Source: Adiantum capillus-veneris (lineage: Eukaryota > Streptophyta > Polypodiopsida > Polypodiales > Pteridaceae). From it: 64,000 nt of DNA. The notes under the pieces are model-generated. The model did no database searches, was not told the origin of the DNA, and saw only the letters and a list, made by a program, of their open reading frames with translations. Shown piece after piece: positions 46,930 through 57,676 of the stretch. Within the stretch, counting starts at the first letter, position 1, and each line of letters begins with the position of its first letter. The stretch spans positions 104,510,912 to 104,574,911 of the forward strand of contig CM043963.1 of NCBI GenBank assembly GCA_014529385.2, in the 5' to 3' direction. Made by a program: the position numbers and the translations under genes.

Positions 46930-47515
46930 ACAACCTGGATTACTCCAGCCATTGCCTATTCCAAATTCACCATGTGAGAGTATATCCATGGATTTCATCT
47001 TTGGATTACCCAAGTCTATCCATGGGAATACAGGAATATGGACAATAGTCGACAGGTTTAGCAAGCAAGCACATTTTATTCCTGTCAAAAAGACTATTAA
47101 GGCACATCAAATGGCAACTCTCTTCATATCTCAGATTTTCAAGCACCATGGATTACCCACATCCATCGTGTCAGATAGAGATCCTAGAATGACCAGTAAA
47201 TTCTGGAAAGGTCTCTTTGAAAATCTAGGAACAAGATTGAATTTCTCTTCGGCCTATCACCCACAAACGGATGGCCAAAGTGAAATAGCCAATCTTACGA
47301 TACTCGATCTACTCAAGACTTATGTTACCGAAGTAGATCAACGCTCACAATGGGAAAAGTATTTACCTCTAGTAGAGTATGCCTACAATAATCTTGTCCA
47401 TACTTCTACGGGGAAAGCACCTTTCGAGATCATAGAGGGAAGACCTAAAAGTCCCTTGCTACTCAAAGTACATGGGAAGATCTTCGCCGCCGATGAATAT
47501 AGCCGTGACCTACAA
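46930..47515 (+). pseudogene. A1 integrase catalytic core, resumed after copia B
   Basis: Reads SISMDFIFGLPKSIHGNTGI (first D), TSIVSDRDPRMTSKFW (second D) and SSAYHPQTDGQSEIANL (E), a complete DDE core. It then runs through YAYNNLVHTSTGKAPFEI and ends at GCCGTGACCTACAA. There the sequence jumps to the A2 LTR. The GPY and chromodomain part is lost. Confidence 0.9.
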
Positions 47516-49109
47516 TGTAATGCCTATTCAATTTGAGAGTAGCGGATTTTAATGAGAGTACTTTCAAGAAATGATTTTGTGAGCATAGCGGGTTGACATA
47601 ATTGAAGATAGCAACATAATCATAGCAATTAGTTAACTTGGCATAGACAATACTTTTGCAAGAGAGAGAGTTTAGAGAACATGACAACAGTTGAGGACCG
47701 GATTTATGTGGAGCCGCTCCCCCCTCCAATAGGCATTTGTATTATGATTTCTCCCATAAAGAGAGACTTGTTACAATACAGTCTTTGTGTTCCTTGTGAC
47801 CTAGGTGATGCCATGAAGATGGAAGGCTTCATGCATCACAAACATAACATAAACTTGAAGAAAGATTTAACTATCCCAAGCCTCAGTCCCAAGATCTCAA
47901 ACACCTTCGAAGGTGGAGAGAGCTAGCGGGGAATGAGGGTAGGGAAGAGGAAGAAGAAACATTTCATAGGAGAAAGAATTAGCTCCTCACTTATCATACT
48001 CTTGTTGCTAGCATACATAATAGCATAGTAATGAAGAAGAATAAGATGGCAAGCTTAAGCATTGAAGCATGGCTCTTGGTTGGATTTGCACTCCATAGCC
48101 AAGAGTGTTGGTGTAGGCTCTCAACCTCTACTTCCTTCGAGAAGGAGAGGGAACTCTTGCACTTTGCATAGTACACAATGAGAGTGCTTGTGAGTGTGTG
48201 TGGGTGAGTATACCCCCTAAGCACCCCCCTGGCTTGCTTGGGTCGACCCCCCCTTGTAGCTCATGCTTGAAGCTCATTGGACCCCTCCAGGCCTATCCAA
48301 TCACAAGCAGAAGCCATTACAAGCGACAGGGATAGCCTTGGGACAAGTGTCCCCCTTTCCCCTTTGAGAGAGAGGACTTGATAAATGCAAAAACAATTAG
48401 ATAATTCAAGTAATTTATCATTGGACCCTTTTGAAGCCTAGCCAATAGGCTTCAAGCAACACATGAAGGTAACATGGGTAGGGACCTGACATGTGTCCTT
48501 GCTGCCTCTTCAAGCTGGGGCTTCCCTTGTGAGTGTGAGTGTGTGTTCTCTCTCTAATCCCTAGGAAAAGGGCTCGCCCCCCCTCTTGTAGGGATGCTTT
48601 TGACTTTAGGAGCTCAAGCACCTTAGTCATCAAGCATGACAAAGCACTTGGACTAGGGGGTATTCCCACAAGCATCTCAGGCAAGCATGTCAAGGCATCT
48701 CAAGCACCTTAATCAAGCGGCAAGTCAAGCACCTCAAGCATGGAGTAAGTCAAGCACCTTAATCAAGCACCTCAAGCAGGACAAACACCTCAAGCACGAC
48801 AAGCACCTCAAGCAGGACAAACACCTCGCCTCAAGCTCAGCCCTAGCTTACCTAAGGTCAAAGGACTTTTACACACATTATTGGAAGTCTTCAATGAAGC
48901 TAACCCTAAGGTCTTATGCTCCATTGGTTAGCCTTGCTCTTGATAGACCATCTCCCATTTGGGCCCCTTTACTATTGGCCCCGTGTTGAGATAGATCTAT
49001 AAGCACATATCTATATCTTAACACTTGTTCCCGTTTATTCTCCCACATTAAGTGATCAATTTAATATGAGAAAATCATTTGGGTTGGTTAGATATTAGAT
49101 TTTATGACA
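47516..49109 (-). repeat. A2 3' LTR (1,594 bp)
   Basis: From TGTAATGCCTATTC (a 7-bp deletion relative to the family end) to GATTTTATGACA. TTACCTCTCTCTT, the complement of the polypurine tract, follows at 49110. Confidence 0.9.
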
Positions 49110-49446
49110 TTACCTCTCTCTTGAAATCATAGTCGTCCTCGACTATGAGGTAGAAGAGATAAAGGCTTAGTCATTAGTCAATCGTACTTAGCGGATAGAG
49201 GATCTCTTTTTTACCCTACGACATCTTTCCAAGATGGATGACTAATCCATTTGGTGCTTGGGAGACATAGCTGCCTCAAGCATGTCTGCTCTTTAGTCCA
49301 TTTCATTCTCCCAAAGTAGAGTGACAAATTCTACTTGGTGTTTGAGAGACGTCGTAATCACAAACATGATTCTAAGCATGCATACTAGTTAAATTTGTGC
49401 ACAATTAAAAAGAGTACTAGTCATATAAGACAAAAACATGAGTCAT

Positions 49447-52000
49447 TTAAAAGAAATTTGTACATTTGCTCTCTAATGTAGCATTGTAAGCATTGACAAG
49501 GTTCATACTATGCTTAAGTTGTACTCCTTGCATCCATCTAGCATCTTCAAAAGGATAATTTTTGAATTTAATAAGATACCGTCGGATTATCTTACCATGT
49601 CGTAGTACCTTATCTTCATGCCGAAGGACAGCTTCGGGTTGTAGCACCTCTTCTTGGTCTTCAATTTCGGGAGGGTCTTCAATAATTGGTTCAATTGGTG
49701 GCTCACCTTTGTAGGGCTTAAGTAGGCTTACATGAAAGGCATTGTGTATAAGCCAATGGTTGGGCAACTTGAGTTGATAAGCCGTCTCATTGATAGGCTT
49801 CAAGATTTGGAAAGGACCATAGTATCTTTTTGCTAGTTTAGCATAATACTTTTGATGGCCCGTAGGATTTTTGCCCGTCGTTTGCCTTAATCGAGCCTTA
49901 GGAAACTTGAGTAAGACCCAATCATTTTCGTTGAACATTAAGGCTCTTCTGTGCTTATCAGCAGCAGCTTTTTGCCTTTGTTGAGAGATGGCTATAGCCT
50001 CCCTAATCTTTTGAAAAGATTCTTGTAGGTCACGGCTATATTCATCGGCGGCGAAGATCTTCCCATGTACTTTGAGTAGCAAGGGACTTTTAGGTCTTCC
50101 CTCTATGATCTCGAAAGGTGCTTTCTCGGTAGAAGTATGGACAAGATTATTGTAGGCATACTCTACTAGAGGTAAATACTTTTCCCATTGTGAGCATTGA
50201 TCTACTTCGGTAACATAAGTCTTGAGTAGATCGAGTATCGTAAGATTGGCTATTTCACTTTGGCCATCTGTTTGTGGGTGATAGGCCGAAGAGAAATTCA
50301 ATCTTGTTCCTAGATTTTCAAAGAGACCTTTCCAGAAATTACTGGTCATTCTAGGATCTCTATCTGACACGATGGATGTGGGTAATCCATGGTGCTTGAA
50401 AATCTGAGATATGAAGAGAGTTGCCATTTGATGTGCCTTAATAGTCTTTTTGACAGGAATAAAATGTGCTTGCTTGCTAAACCTGTCGACTATTGTCCAT
50501 ATTCCTGTATTCCCATGGATAGACTTGGGTAATCCAAAGATGAAATCCATGGATATACTCTCCCATGGTGAATTTGGAATAGGCAATGGCTGGAGTAATC
50601 CAGGTTGCTTCCCTCTATCATACTTGGTCTTTTGGCATATTACACATTTTGAAACATACTCTTGTATGTCCACTTTCAGGGTAGGCCAATAGAAATACGT
50701 CTCTACTCCTCGGAGAGTAGGTTGAATACCTCTATGCCCTGCATATGGAGGAGCATGGGATTCATACATAACCTTCTCACAAAGGGAATGGGTAACACAT
50801 AGCCTATTGCCGTGGAGAAGATAACCATCCTGCAAGGTGAATGGTTCCTCTTTCTTCCCCAAAGCAAGGGCTGACATTATGTCTCTAAAGTCAGGGTCAA
50901 TAGCATACTCATCTATCATAGAGGATAGATCATTGTGAGTAGCTATAGACACCGCATTAACTTTTGGTCGTCGTGAAAGTGCATTGGCAACTTGATTGTG
51001 CTTACCAGCTATGTGAGCAATATGGAAATTAAATTGCGAAAGAAAATTTGCCCACCTCATTTGTTTGTTGGAAAGCTTGGTTTGCTTCATGAAATACTTG
51101 AGACTTTGGTGGTCCGTTCGTAGGATAAATGGAGTCCCCAATAGGTAGTGCTTCCATGTGTCTAGGGCATGTAGAACAACTAAAAGCTCTTTCTCATAAA
51201 TGCCCAAGACTCGTTCATCACTATTGAGCCTTCGGCTCTCATATGCTATGGCATGCCCTTCTTGAAGCAAAACCGCTCCAAGGCAATCACCACACGCATC
51301 ACATTGGACCTCAAATGGCTTTGAGAGATCCGGAAGCACGAGGACTGGTTGGCAAGTAAGCTTCTCTTTGAGTTTTTCAAAAGCATTTTGCTCCTTAGCA
51401 GTCCATACAAACTTAACGTTCTTTTTTGTTAAGTCGTGTAGTGGTCTTGCTACTTGAGAGAATTTTGCTATGAAGCGTCTATAGTATGCACACATACCAA
51501 TAAAGCTTCTTAGCTCATGTAGATTCCTTGGGTTAGGCCATGATTTCATTACCTCTAACTTTGATGGATCCATACGAATACCATCGTGAGAGATAATATG
51601 ACCTAGATATTGAATCTCTTGAAGGAAGAATTCACTTTTCTTTTGGTTGAGAAAAAGTTTGTTCTCCCTCAAGGCTTGAAAAATCACTTGGAGATGTTGC
51701 TTATGTTCCTCCAAAGACTTGGAGTAGATGATGATATCATCAAAGAACACTCCAATGAATTTACGATATGGTCTAAAAATTTTCTCCATGAGACGATTGA
51801 AAGTAGCTGGTGCATTAGTCAAGCCAAAAGGCATGACTAGGTATTCATAAAGACCAAATGTTGTGCGAAACGCGGTCTTTAGGATATCTTCATCCACTAT
51901 CCTTATTTGATGATAGCCACTCTTAAGGTCAATCCTACTAAAGTAGGTAGAGCCTTGTAGCTTATCAAACAGATCTTCTACCCGAGGCACGGGAAATCTG
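49447..52000 (-). pseudogene. A2 Pol: RT palm to chromodomain
   Basis: 847 codons open. RT has SRIDLKSGYHQIRI and FFDD (51736-51747). RNase H has EVQCDACGDCLGAVL. The integrase HHCC reads HAPPYAGHRG ... CVICQKTKYDRGKQ, and the DDE core reads SMDFIFGLP, VSDRDPRMTS and TDGQSEIAN. The GPY-type tail reads NDWVLLKFPKARLRQTTGKN. The C-terminal chromodomain reads VLRHEDKVLRHGKIIRRYLI, then FKNYPFEDARWM. The chromodomain places family A among the chromoviruses. The 5' side is cut by the 89-bp insertion, so the open frame is not connected to gag. Confidence 0.92.
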
Positions 52001-52111
52001 TTTGATAAGCTACAAGGCTCTACCTACTAAAGTAGGTAGAGCCTTGTAGCTTATCAAACAGATCTTCTACCCGAGGCACGGGAAATCTGTTTTTGATAGT
52101 GATATGGTTTA
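51935..52111. repeat. 89-bp templated insertion forming inverted and direct repeats
   Basis: CTACTAAAGTAGGTAGAGCC occurs at 51935 and again at 52024, with an inverted copy of the same segment (GATAAGCTACAAGGCTCTAC) between. The arms of about 26 bp meet at a short TACCTACTAAAGTAGGTA palindrome. A1 lacks the insertion. Its length is not a multiple of three, so it destroys the RT frame. Confidence 0.9.
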
Positions 52112-53624
52112 GTGCTCGATAGTCCACACACATACGGTATGTACCATCTTTCTTTTGCACTAAAAGGACTGGAGAACAAAAGGGAGAGGAACTAGGCCTC
52201 ACCATCCTTTTGTCTACCAATTCGTGTACTTGCCTCATAATCACCTCTTGTTGAGCTTGTGAGACTCGATAAGGAGGTTTGTTAGGCGGTGAGCTTCCTG
52301 GAGGGAGCTCAATACGATGGTCATCATCCCCTCGTTTTGGAGGTAGGTCCATAGGGATATCATCGATGAACACATCTTGGAATCCTTTTAGAAAAGTAGA
52401 CAAGTCTAACTCTTCTTGATTCCTATCATTTTCATTTGATGAAACATTATTAGCTTTTAGAGACTCTTTGACATAAATCATGTACGCAGAAACTGAGCTC
52501 TTCATTGATTTATCAAAAGAAAGAGGATTTACAAGTGGAATAGTGCGACCACGCTCACTAGCATCTATATACATGTTCTTTCCCCTGTAGGTGAAGTAAA
52601 TTCTCCTTTCAGGGAACTTCATGTTGGCAGCCATGCGATCAAACCATGGTGCCCCTAGGATAACATCCTGATGTTGGAGAGGAGAGATGAAGAAGTCTTC
52701 TTTGTCGACATAGCTTTGGACATGAAGCCTCAACTTCCCAATCAAGGGAGTAACGGAGGCTTGTTGTCCCTTGAAAGCTGCATCGGCTGTTACTATATCT
52801 CCCATCTCAAAAGCTTGAATGCCCAACTTGGTGGCCAACTCTATTGATATGAAGTTGAGAGTAGAGCCTGGGTCAAACAAGATGAAGGCATCATGCTCTC
52901 TTACCTTTCCCCACGCATAGGAAAGTGATGATCCTTTGCAATGAGCATCCTCTTTTGGAGCTTCGATGGTGGAAGCCCTAGGAGTCTCATTGCGAGTATT
53001 CTTCTTGGGGCAAGAACGGTAGCCATGTCCCTGCTCTCCACACTTGAAACACTTATGGTCCTTGTGAAAAGCTTCAAGCTCTTCAGGAGAGAGTTTTTTT
53101 TTACCTTTGTAAACTCCCTTCTCCTTGGACCGATTATTGTTGTTGTTGTTGTTGTTGGAAGTGCCTTGGGAATTATTTTGAGCATTGGATTTCCCCTTTG
53201 CATCATTTTTATCTTTGTTTTCCATGGGCTTGACATTACGTCTAGCCCCTTGATGGAAATTGATGCGTGAAGCAACCATGGTGTGGTGGATTACTTCGGT
53301 AATAGTACCGGGCCGTTGAGAGTTGATGTATTCGGCCATCTCTTCAGGTAATCCCGCACAGAATTGCTGTCTTTGTTCGGCAAAGTCTATCTTTTGAAAG
53401 ACAGTAGCTTTGAGATGTAAATCCCAAAACTTGTCTACATACTTGTTGATAGACTCATGAGAGAGAAGCTTCAAGCCGCGCCATTCGGTAAGAACTTTAT
53501 CTTTAGTATCACTTGGAAGAAATTGCTTCATGATGGAAACTCGTAGAGTTTTCCATGTCTTTGGGGCTTCTCCATTGCCACGAAGGCTAGCCCACCATTG
53601 ACGAGCTGATTTTTGGAAGTGCAT
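52020..53624 (-). pseudogene. A2 Gag C-terminal part, protease and RT fingers
   Basis: 534 codons. The capsid half ([20 protein letters not shown]) is followed by [14 protein letters not shown] and the retropepsin [11 protein letters not shown], then [15 protein letters not shown]. It continues without the stops found in A1 into [11 protein letters not shown] of RT. The nominal start (MHFQKSARQ) is internal; the true Gag start is at 54340. The end is the templated insertion. Confidence 0.9.
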
Positions 53625-53650
53625 AGCTACATGGCGTAGCTTGGAGGACT

Positions 53651-54340
53651 CTAGCCCTCGTCCCCAAAGGCCGCATCAAATTGTTGGATGAAGGCCAACA
53701 CTTTGTCGGTAGCACCAAAGGTGCCATCATAGGTGAGAAAAGAGATACTCTTTCCTCCCTCCTTGAACTTCTTTAGCTTTTGTGACCTTCGCCATGCAGG
53801 AAATGATTTGCGATGTCCTCCCCTCTTGTATTCTCTAGGAGAATAGACATAACTTTCATCTGAAGAGGAGGAAGGTGAAGAAGAAGGAGAAGAGGGTGAC
53901 CTCTTCCTAGCCCTTTTCTTCCTTTGTTTCCTCTCTTGCCTTTCAGAGTGATGAGGAGAAGGACTATAGGTTGCTCTTTTCCTCTTGGGAGGAGTAGGCG
54001 ATCGTCTAGACCGCCGTCTTCGTGGAGCCACATCTTCAGAAGAACTTAGACTGTCATTGCTTTCTTTCTCTTTGGATTCCTCCTCTCGAATGGGAGAGAG
54101 TCTTCTTTTGGGGGTCTCTTCAAGAGGCCTCCTAAGCTCTCTCTCCTCTGGGAGAGGAGGGGAAATTCCATAAGCATGAAGTTGTTGAGTAACTTCGGCT
54201 TGCAAAACAGGGTTGCCCATAGCTTGTTGCAACCTAGTGACGAGATAATTCACAAACATGGGAGCATCATCATTAGCACCTTCATGTGCAAAATCAAAGC
54301 TATCAATGTTCATTCTACTCTCTTGATTATTGTTAGCCAT
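53651..54340 (-). pseudogene. A2 Gag N-terminal part
   Basis: ATG at 54340 (MANNNQESRMNIDSF); an upstream extension starts only from TTG. The protein is basic and serine-rich (APRRRRSRRSPTPPKRKRAT). The frame breaks at about 53650, where this copy is four bases shorter than A1. Confidence 0.88.
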
Positions 54341-54603
54341 GTTAACAAAATTTATGTTTATACTTAGTGTATGCTTTGGCAATACTAAACCTTAGTTGCC
54401 ACTCCTCTTAGCCTTTGAAAATCGGCTCTTAAGTATCTACACCCACGGCTCAAAGTGGTTAATTATAGAGAGTAGAGGAGTAGGTCTAACATAGCAGAGT
54501 TGCCAAGGGTTAGCTCCTTTCGGACTTCTTATGGCTCAGTAATGGTAAAGCCGTAGGCAAGTCTAGAAAGACTCCAGTATTAAGTCCAAAGCTCCCGAGG
54601 TGT

Positions 54604-54834
54604 GCAACTTTTTTTTGTAAATTCTCTTCTCATGAACCACAAAAAATCTCATCAAAACCTTTTAGGGATTTGTTCTTAAGGCATGTAGGGAGTTGGAAAA
54701 AAATAGAAATAAATAATTTCATAAAAAACTATTATTTTTCAAAAGTCATCTTTTAAGAACAATCGAACAAAAATTACTCAAAAGTTTTGATATCCCGTGT
54801 AGTCACCTTAGAGACCTTCAAATTACATTCAAAC
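54604..54834 (+). repeat. Second copy of the A1 5' flank, before the 3' LTR
   Basis: Matches 35340-35558 (GCAACTTTTTTT...CATTCAAAC) with small differences, such as nine extra bases near 54717. It runs without a break into the 3' LTR of A1. Confidence 0.92.
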
Positions 54835-56456
54835 TGTCATAAAATCTAATATCTAACCAACCCAAATGATTTTCTCATATTAAATTGATCACTTAATGTG
54901 GGAGAATAAACGGGAACAAGTGTTAAGATATAGATATGTGCTTATAGATCTATCTCAAGACGGGGCCAATAGTAAAGGGGCCAAATGGGAGATGGTCTAT
55001 CAAGAGCAAGGCTAACCAATGGAGCATAAGACCTTAGGGTTAGCTTCATTGAAGACCTCCAATAATGTTTGTAAAAGTCCTTTGACCTTAGGTAAGCTAG
55101 GGCTAAGCTTGAGGTGGGAACCCGACCCAAACTCGAGGTGCTTGTCGTGCTTGAGGTGCTTGTCCTGCTTGAGGTGCTTGATTAAGATGCTTGCGGTGCT
55201 TGACTAGCTCCATGCTTGAGGTGCTTGACTTGGTGCATGATTAAGGTGCTTGAGGTGCCTTGAGAAGCTTGCCTGAGATGCTTGTGGGAACACCCCCTAC
55301 TTCAAGTGCTTAGTCATGCTTGATGACTAAGGGGCTTGCTCATCCAAAGTCAAAAAGATCCCTACAAGGAGGGGGGCGAGCCTACAAGGGGGGGGGGGGG
55401 GGGGGATGAGAGAGAACACACACACACACACAAGGGAAGCCCCAGCTTGAAGAGGCAGCAAGGACACTTGTCAAGTTCCTCCTCATGTTGCCCTCATGGT
55501 GTGCCTGAAACCTATTGGTTGGCCACCCAAGGGGTCCAATGATAATAAAGGATATTTAATTAATTGATTTTGCATTTATCAAGTCCTCTCTCTCAAAGGG
55601 GAAAGGGGGACACTTGTCCCAAGGCTACCCCTGTTGCTTGTAATGGCTCCTGCTTGTGATTGGCTAGGCCTGGAGGGGTCCAATGAGCTTCAAGCATGAG
55701 CTACAAGGGGGGGTCGACCCAAGCAAGCTAGGGGGGTGCTTAGGGGGTATACTCACCCACACACACTCACAAACACTCTCATTGTGTACTATGCAAAGTG
55801 CAAGAGCTCCCTCTCTTTCTCGAAGCAAGTAGAGGTTGAGAGCCTACACCATTACTCTTGGCTATGGAGTGCAAATCCATCCAAGAGCCATGCTTCAATG
55901 CTTGAGCTTGCCATCTATTTCTTCTTCATTACTATGCTATTATGTATGCTAGCACAAGAGTTATGATAAGTGAGAAACTAGCTCTTTCTCGTATGAAATG
56001 TTTCTTCTTCCTCTTCCCTACCCTCATTCCCTGCTAGCTCTCTCCACCTTCGAAGGTGTTTGAGGTCTTGGGACTGAGGCTTGGTATAGTTAAAGCTTTC
56101 TTCAAGTTTAGGTTATGCTATGATGGTGATGCATGAAGCTTTCCATCTTCATTGCTTCACCTAGGTCACAAGGAACACAAAGAATGTATTGTAACAAGTC
56201 TCTCTTTATGGGAGAAATCATAATACAAATGCCTATTGGAGGGGGGAGCGGCTCCACATAAATCCGGTCCTCAACTGTTGTCATGTTCTCTAAATTCTCT
56301 CTCTTGCAAAAGTATTGTCTATGACAAGTTAACTAATTGCTATGATTATGTTGCTATCTTCAATTATGTCTACCCGCTATGCTCACAAAATCATTTCTTG
56401 AAAGTACTCTCATTAAATTCCGCTACTCTCAAATTGAATAGGCAAATTCCATTACA
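54835..56456 (+). repeat. A1 3' LTR (1,622 bp)
   Basis: TGTCATAAAATC...CCATTACA, closely similar to 35559-37189. Followed by CAAAC (56457-56461). Confidence 0.92.
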
Positions 56457-56461
56457 CAAAC

Positions 56462-56911
56462 TTTTTTGAAAAATACATTGATATGTATACAACGGTTTTA
56501 GAAAAAAGACGATCAACTTGTTTTAGACCTTGAAAACGTGTGTAATTTAAAAGCCAATTTTGTGATTTTTTATTATTTATAAAAGTAAAAAAGTTTTTAT
56601 TTTGTAATTTCTTGGGATAAATGGTGTACTAAAATGTTCCTCTATGTGATAGGACCTCAATGATATTTTATGTTCATGGTTTCTTCAAAAATAGATAGTC
56701 TTGGAGCCAATATTATAGAACAAGGTGCCAATCCACTATTGTGGCTCAAACACAAACCTACGTTAAAGCCACGACCACAGGCTTGAGGCTGTTTGGTAAT
56801 TTTATGGTGTGCTTAATACAATTCACTCACCAATTGTGAGTTTTGCTACAATAATAATAATTAAAAAAAAAGAAGGCACGACCAAAGGCTACCCAAATGC
56901 TCCCTCATATA
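56462..56911. other. 3' flank of A1
   Basis: AT-rich, no coding region recognised. It starts the main retroelement-poor stretch of the window. Confidence 0.6.
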
Positions 56912-57190
56912 CACAAGAAGATTTAGAAATTTTCTCATGTAGGAAAATTGAGCCTTTTTCAGTGTTTTTCATACAATACATAACATCATGAGCTTCTGTT
57001 CTGGAGGCACCGCATACCTAGCTAGGTACGATTGGGAGCAGGGGACCACCGGCCACCCCACCAGGCCGGCTGGCCCCTGCCCCCAATCGTACCTAGCTAC
57101 GTATGCCGTGCCTCCCTCACAGAAGCTCATGATGTTGGGGGGTGTCATAATGTGGGAATTATTGTGTGAATCTGTCCAAAACTTCTTGTG
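56912..57190. mobile_element. Foldback MITE, copy 1 (279 bp), in the RPS29 promoter region
   Basis: Ends are CACAAGAAGATTT and AAAACTTCTTGTG, inverted repeats of about 13 bp with one mismatch. The core 56982-57136 folds on itself with arms of about 73 bp (AACATCATGAGCTTCTGT pairs perfectly with its inverse). ATA is present on both outer edges, a possible 3-bp target duplication. A second copy lies at 59512-59764 in the same orientation. No coding capacity. The terminal sequence loosely recalls CACTA-type ends, but the superfamily is not settled. Confidence 0.75.
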
Positions 57191-57254
57191 ATATTAATCC
57201 AAACTTGAATGTGCTATGACCGACTAAATTTCATGCGACGATAAACTACCGTTT

Positions 57255-57262
57255 TAGGGTTT
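57255..57262 (-). promoter_or_regulatory. Telo-box in the RPS29 promoter
   Basis: AAACCCTA on the minus strand (TAGGGTTT on the plus strand), 71 bp upstream of the ATG. Telo-boxes are a known hallmark of plant ribosomal protein and translation-factor promoters, so it fits the gene call. Confidence 0.7.
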
Positions 57263-57332
57263 CTTGTAAACTATTCGAGATTTGGGAGCCCAGTGCAGCG
57301 AGACTAGAGTTGTAGGGGAGCCAGAGTCAGTC

Positions 57333-57573
57333 ATGGGGCATGCTGCTGTGTGGAATTCTCATCCTAAGAAGTATGGAGCCGGTTCAAGGGCCTGGTAAGC
57401 GAAACTACCTACTTTCTGGGTTTGCAATCTCCAGCTCGCCGTGGCGTTGCCTGATATGGGCGTTGTCTTTGCAGCCGGGTGTGCGGCAATGGCCACGGCT
57501 TGGTGCGTAAGTACAATCTGATGTGCTGCCGCCAATGTTTCCGGATCTACTCTAAGGACATTGGCTTTGTCAA

Positions 57574-57639
<66 letters not shown>

Positions 57640-57676
57640 TGAATGTGTTGTTTTTTGTGGGTTGCAGTACCGGTAA
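57333..57676 (+). CDS. RPS29: 40S ribosomal protein S29 (uS14), three exons
   Basis: Exons are 57333-57394, 57475-57574 and 57668-57676. The introns of 80 and 93 bp both have GT...AG ends. The spliced product is 56 residues, the usual length for eukaryotic S29. It starts [19 protein letters not shown] and ends KDIGFVKYR. Cys21, Cys24, Cys39 and Cys42 form the C2-C2 zinc site that holds the protein in the head of the small subunit near the decoding centre. Exon 3 encodes only the last two residues and the stop. A telo-box lies 71 bp upstream and a MITE ends 143 bp upstream. No lesion is visible, so this is most likely a functional single-copy-style gene. The family call is very safe; expression is inferred. 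Confidence 0.95.
57577..57636. repeat. (GA)30 microsatellite at the splice donor of RPS29 intron 2
   Basis: The intron begins GTGAGA and the GA run starts at its third base, filling about two thirds of the 93-bp intron. Confidence 0.97.

Larger units (their letters stand above)
47516..54606 (-). mobile_element. Family A chromovirus A2, nested in A1 in opposite orientation, 5' truncated
   Basis: From right to left on the minus strand: partial 5' leader (ends at 54606), gag, protease, RT, RNase H, integrase, chromodomain, polypurine tract, 3' LTR. Its 5' LTR and primer site are absent. The leader is joined at a GCA microhomology (54604-54606) to a copy of the A1 5' flank. It has the only complete integrase-chromodomain end in the window. 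Two lesions break coding: a 4-bp difference in gag near 53650 and an 89-bp insertion in RT near 52000. Confidence 0.88.
35559..56456 (+). mobile_element. Outer family A chromovirus A1, interrupted by copia B and element A2
   Basis: The 5' LTR (35559-37189), primer site, gag, protease, RT, RNase H and integrase lie on the plus strand. The 3' LTR is at 54835-56456, and CAAAC duplications flank both ends. Copia B splits the integrase at 41255/46930. Element A2, in opposite orientation, follows at 47516. The integrase end, chromodomain and polypurine tract of A1 are missing. In their place, just before the 3' LTR, is a copy of the 5' flank. Two nonsense codons also lie between protease and RT. 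Confidence 0.85.

Noticed and set aside
54835-56456. Reading this LTR as an independent solo LTR with its own CAAAC duplication
   Set aside because: The 5' LTR of A1 at 35559 has the same left flank and the same five bases. Two independent insertions into identical sequence are less likely than one element with a copied flank, though the solo-LTR reading remains formally possible.
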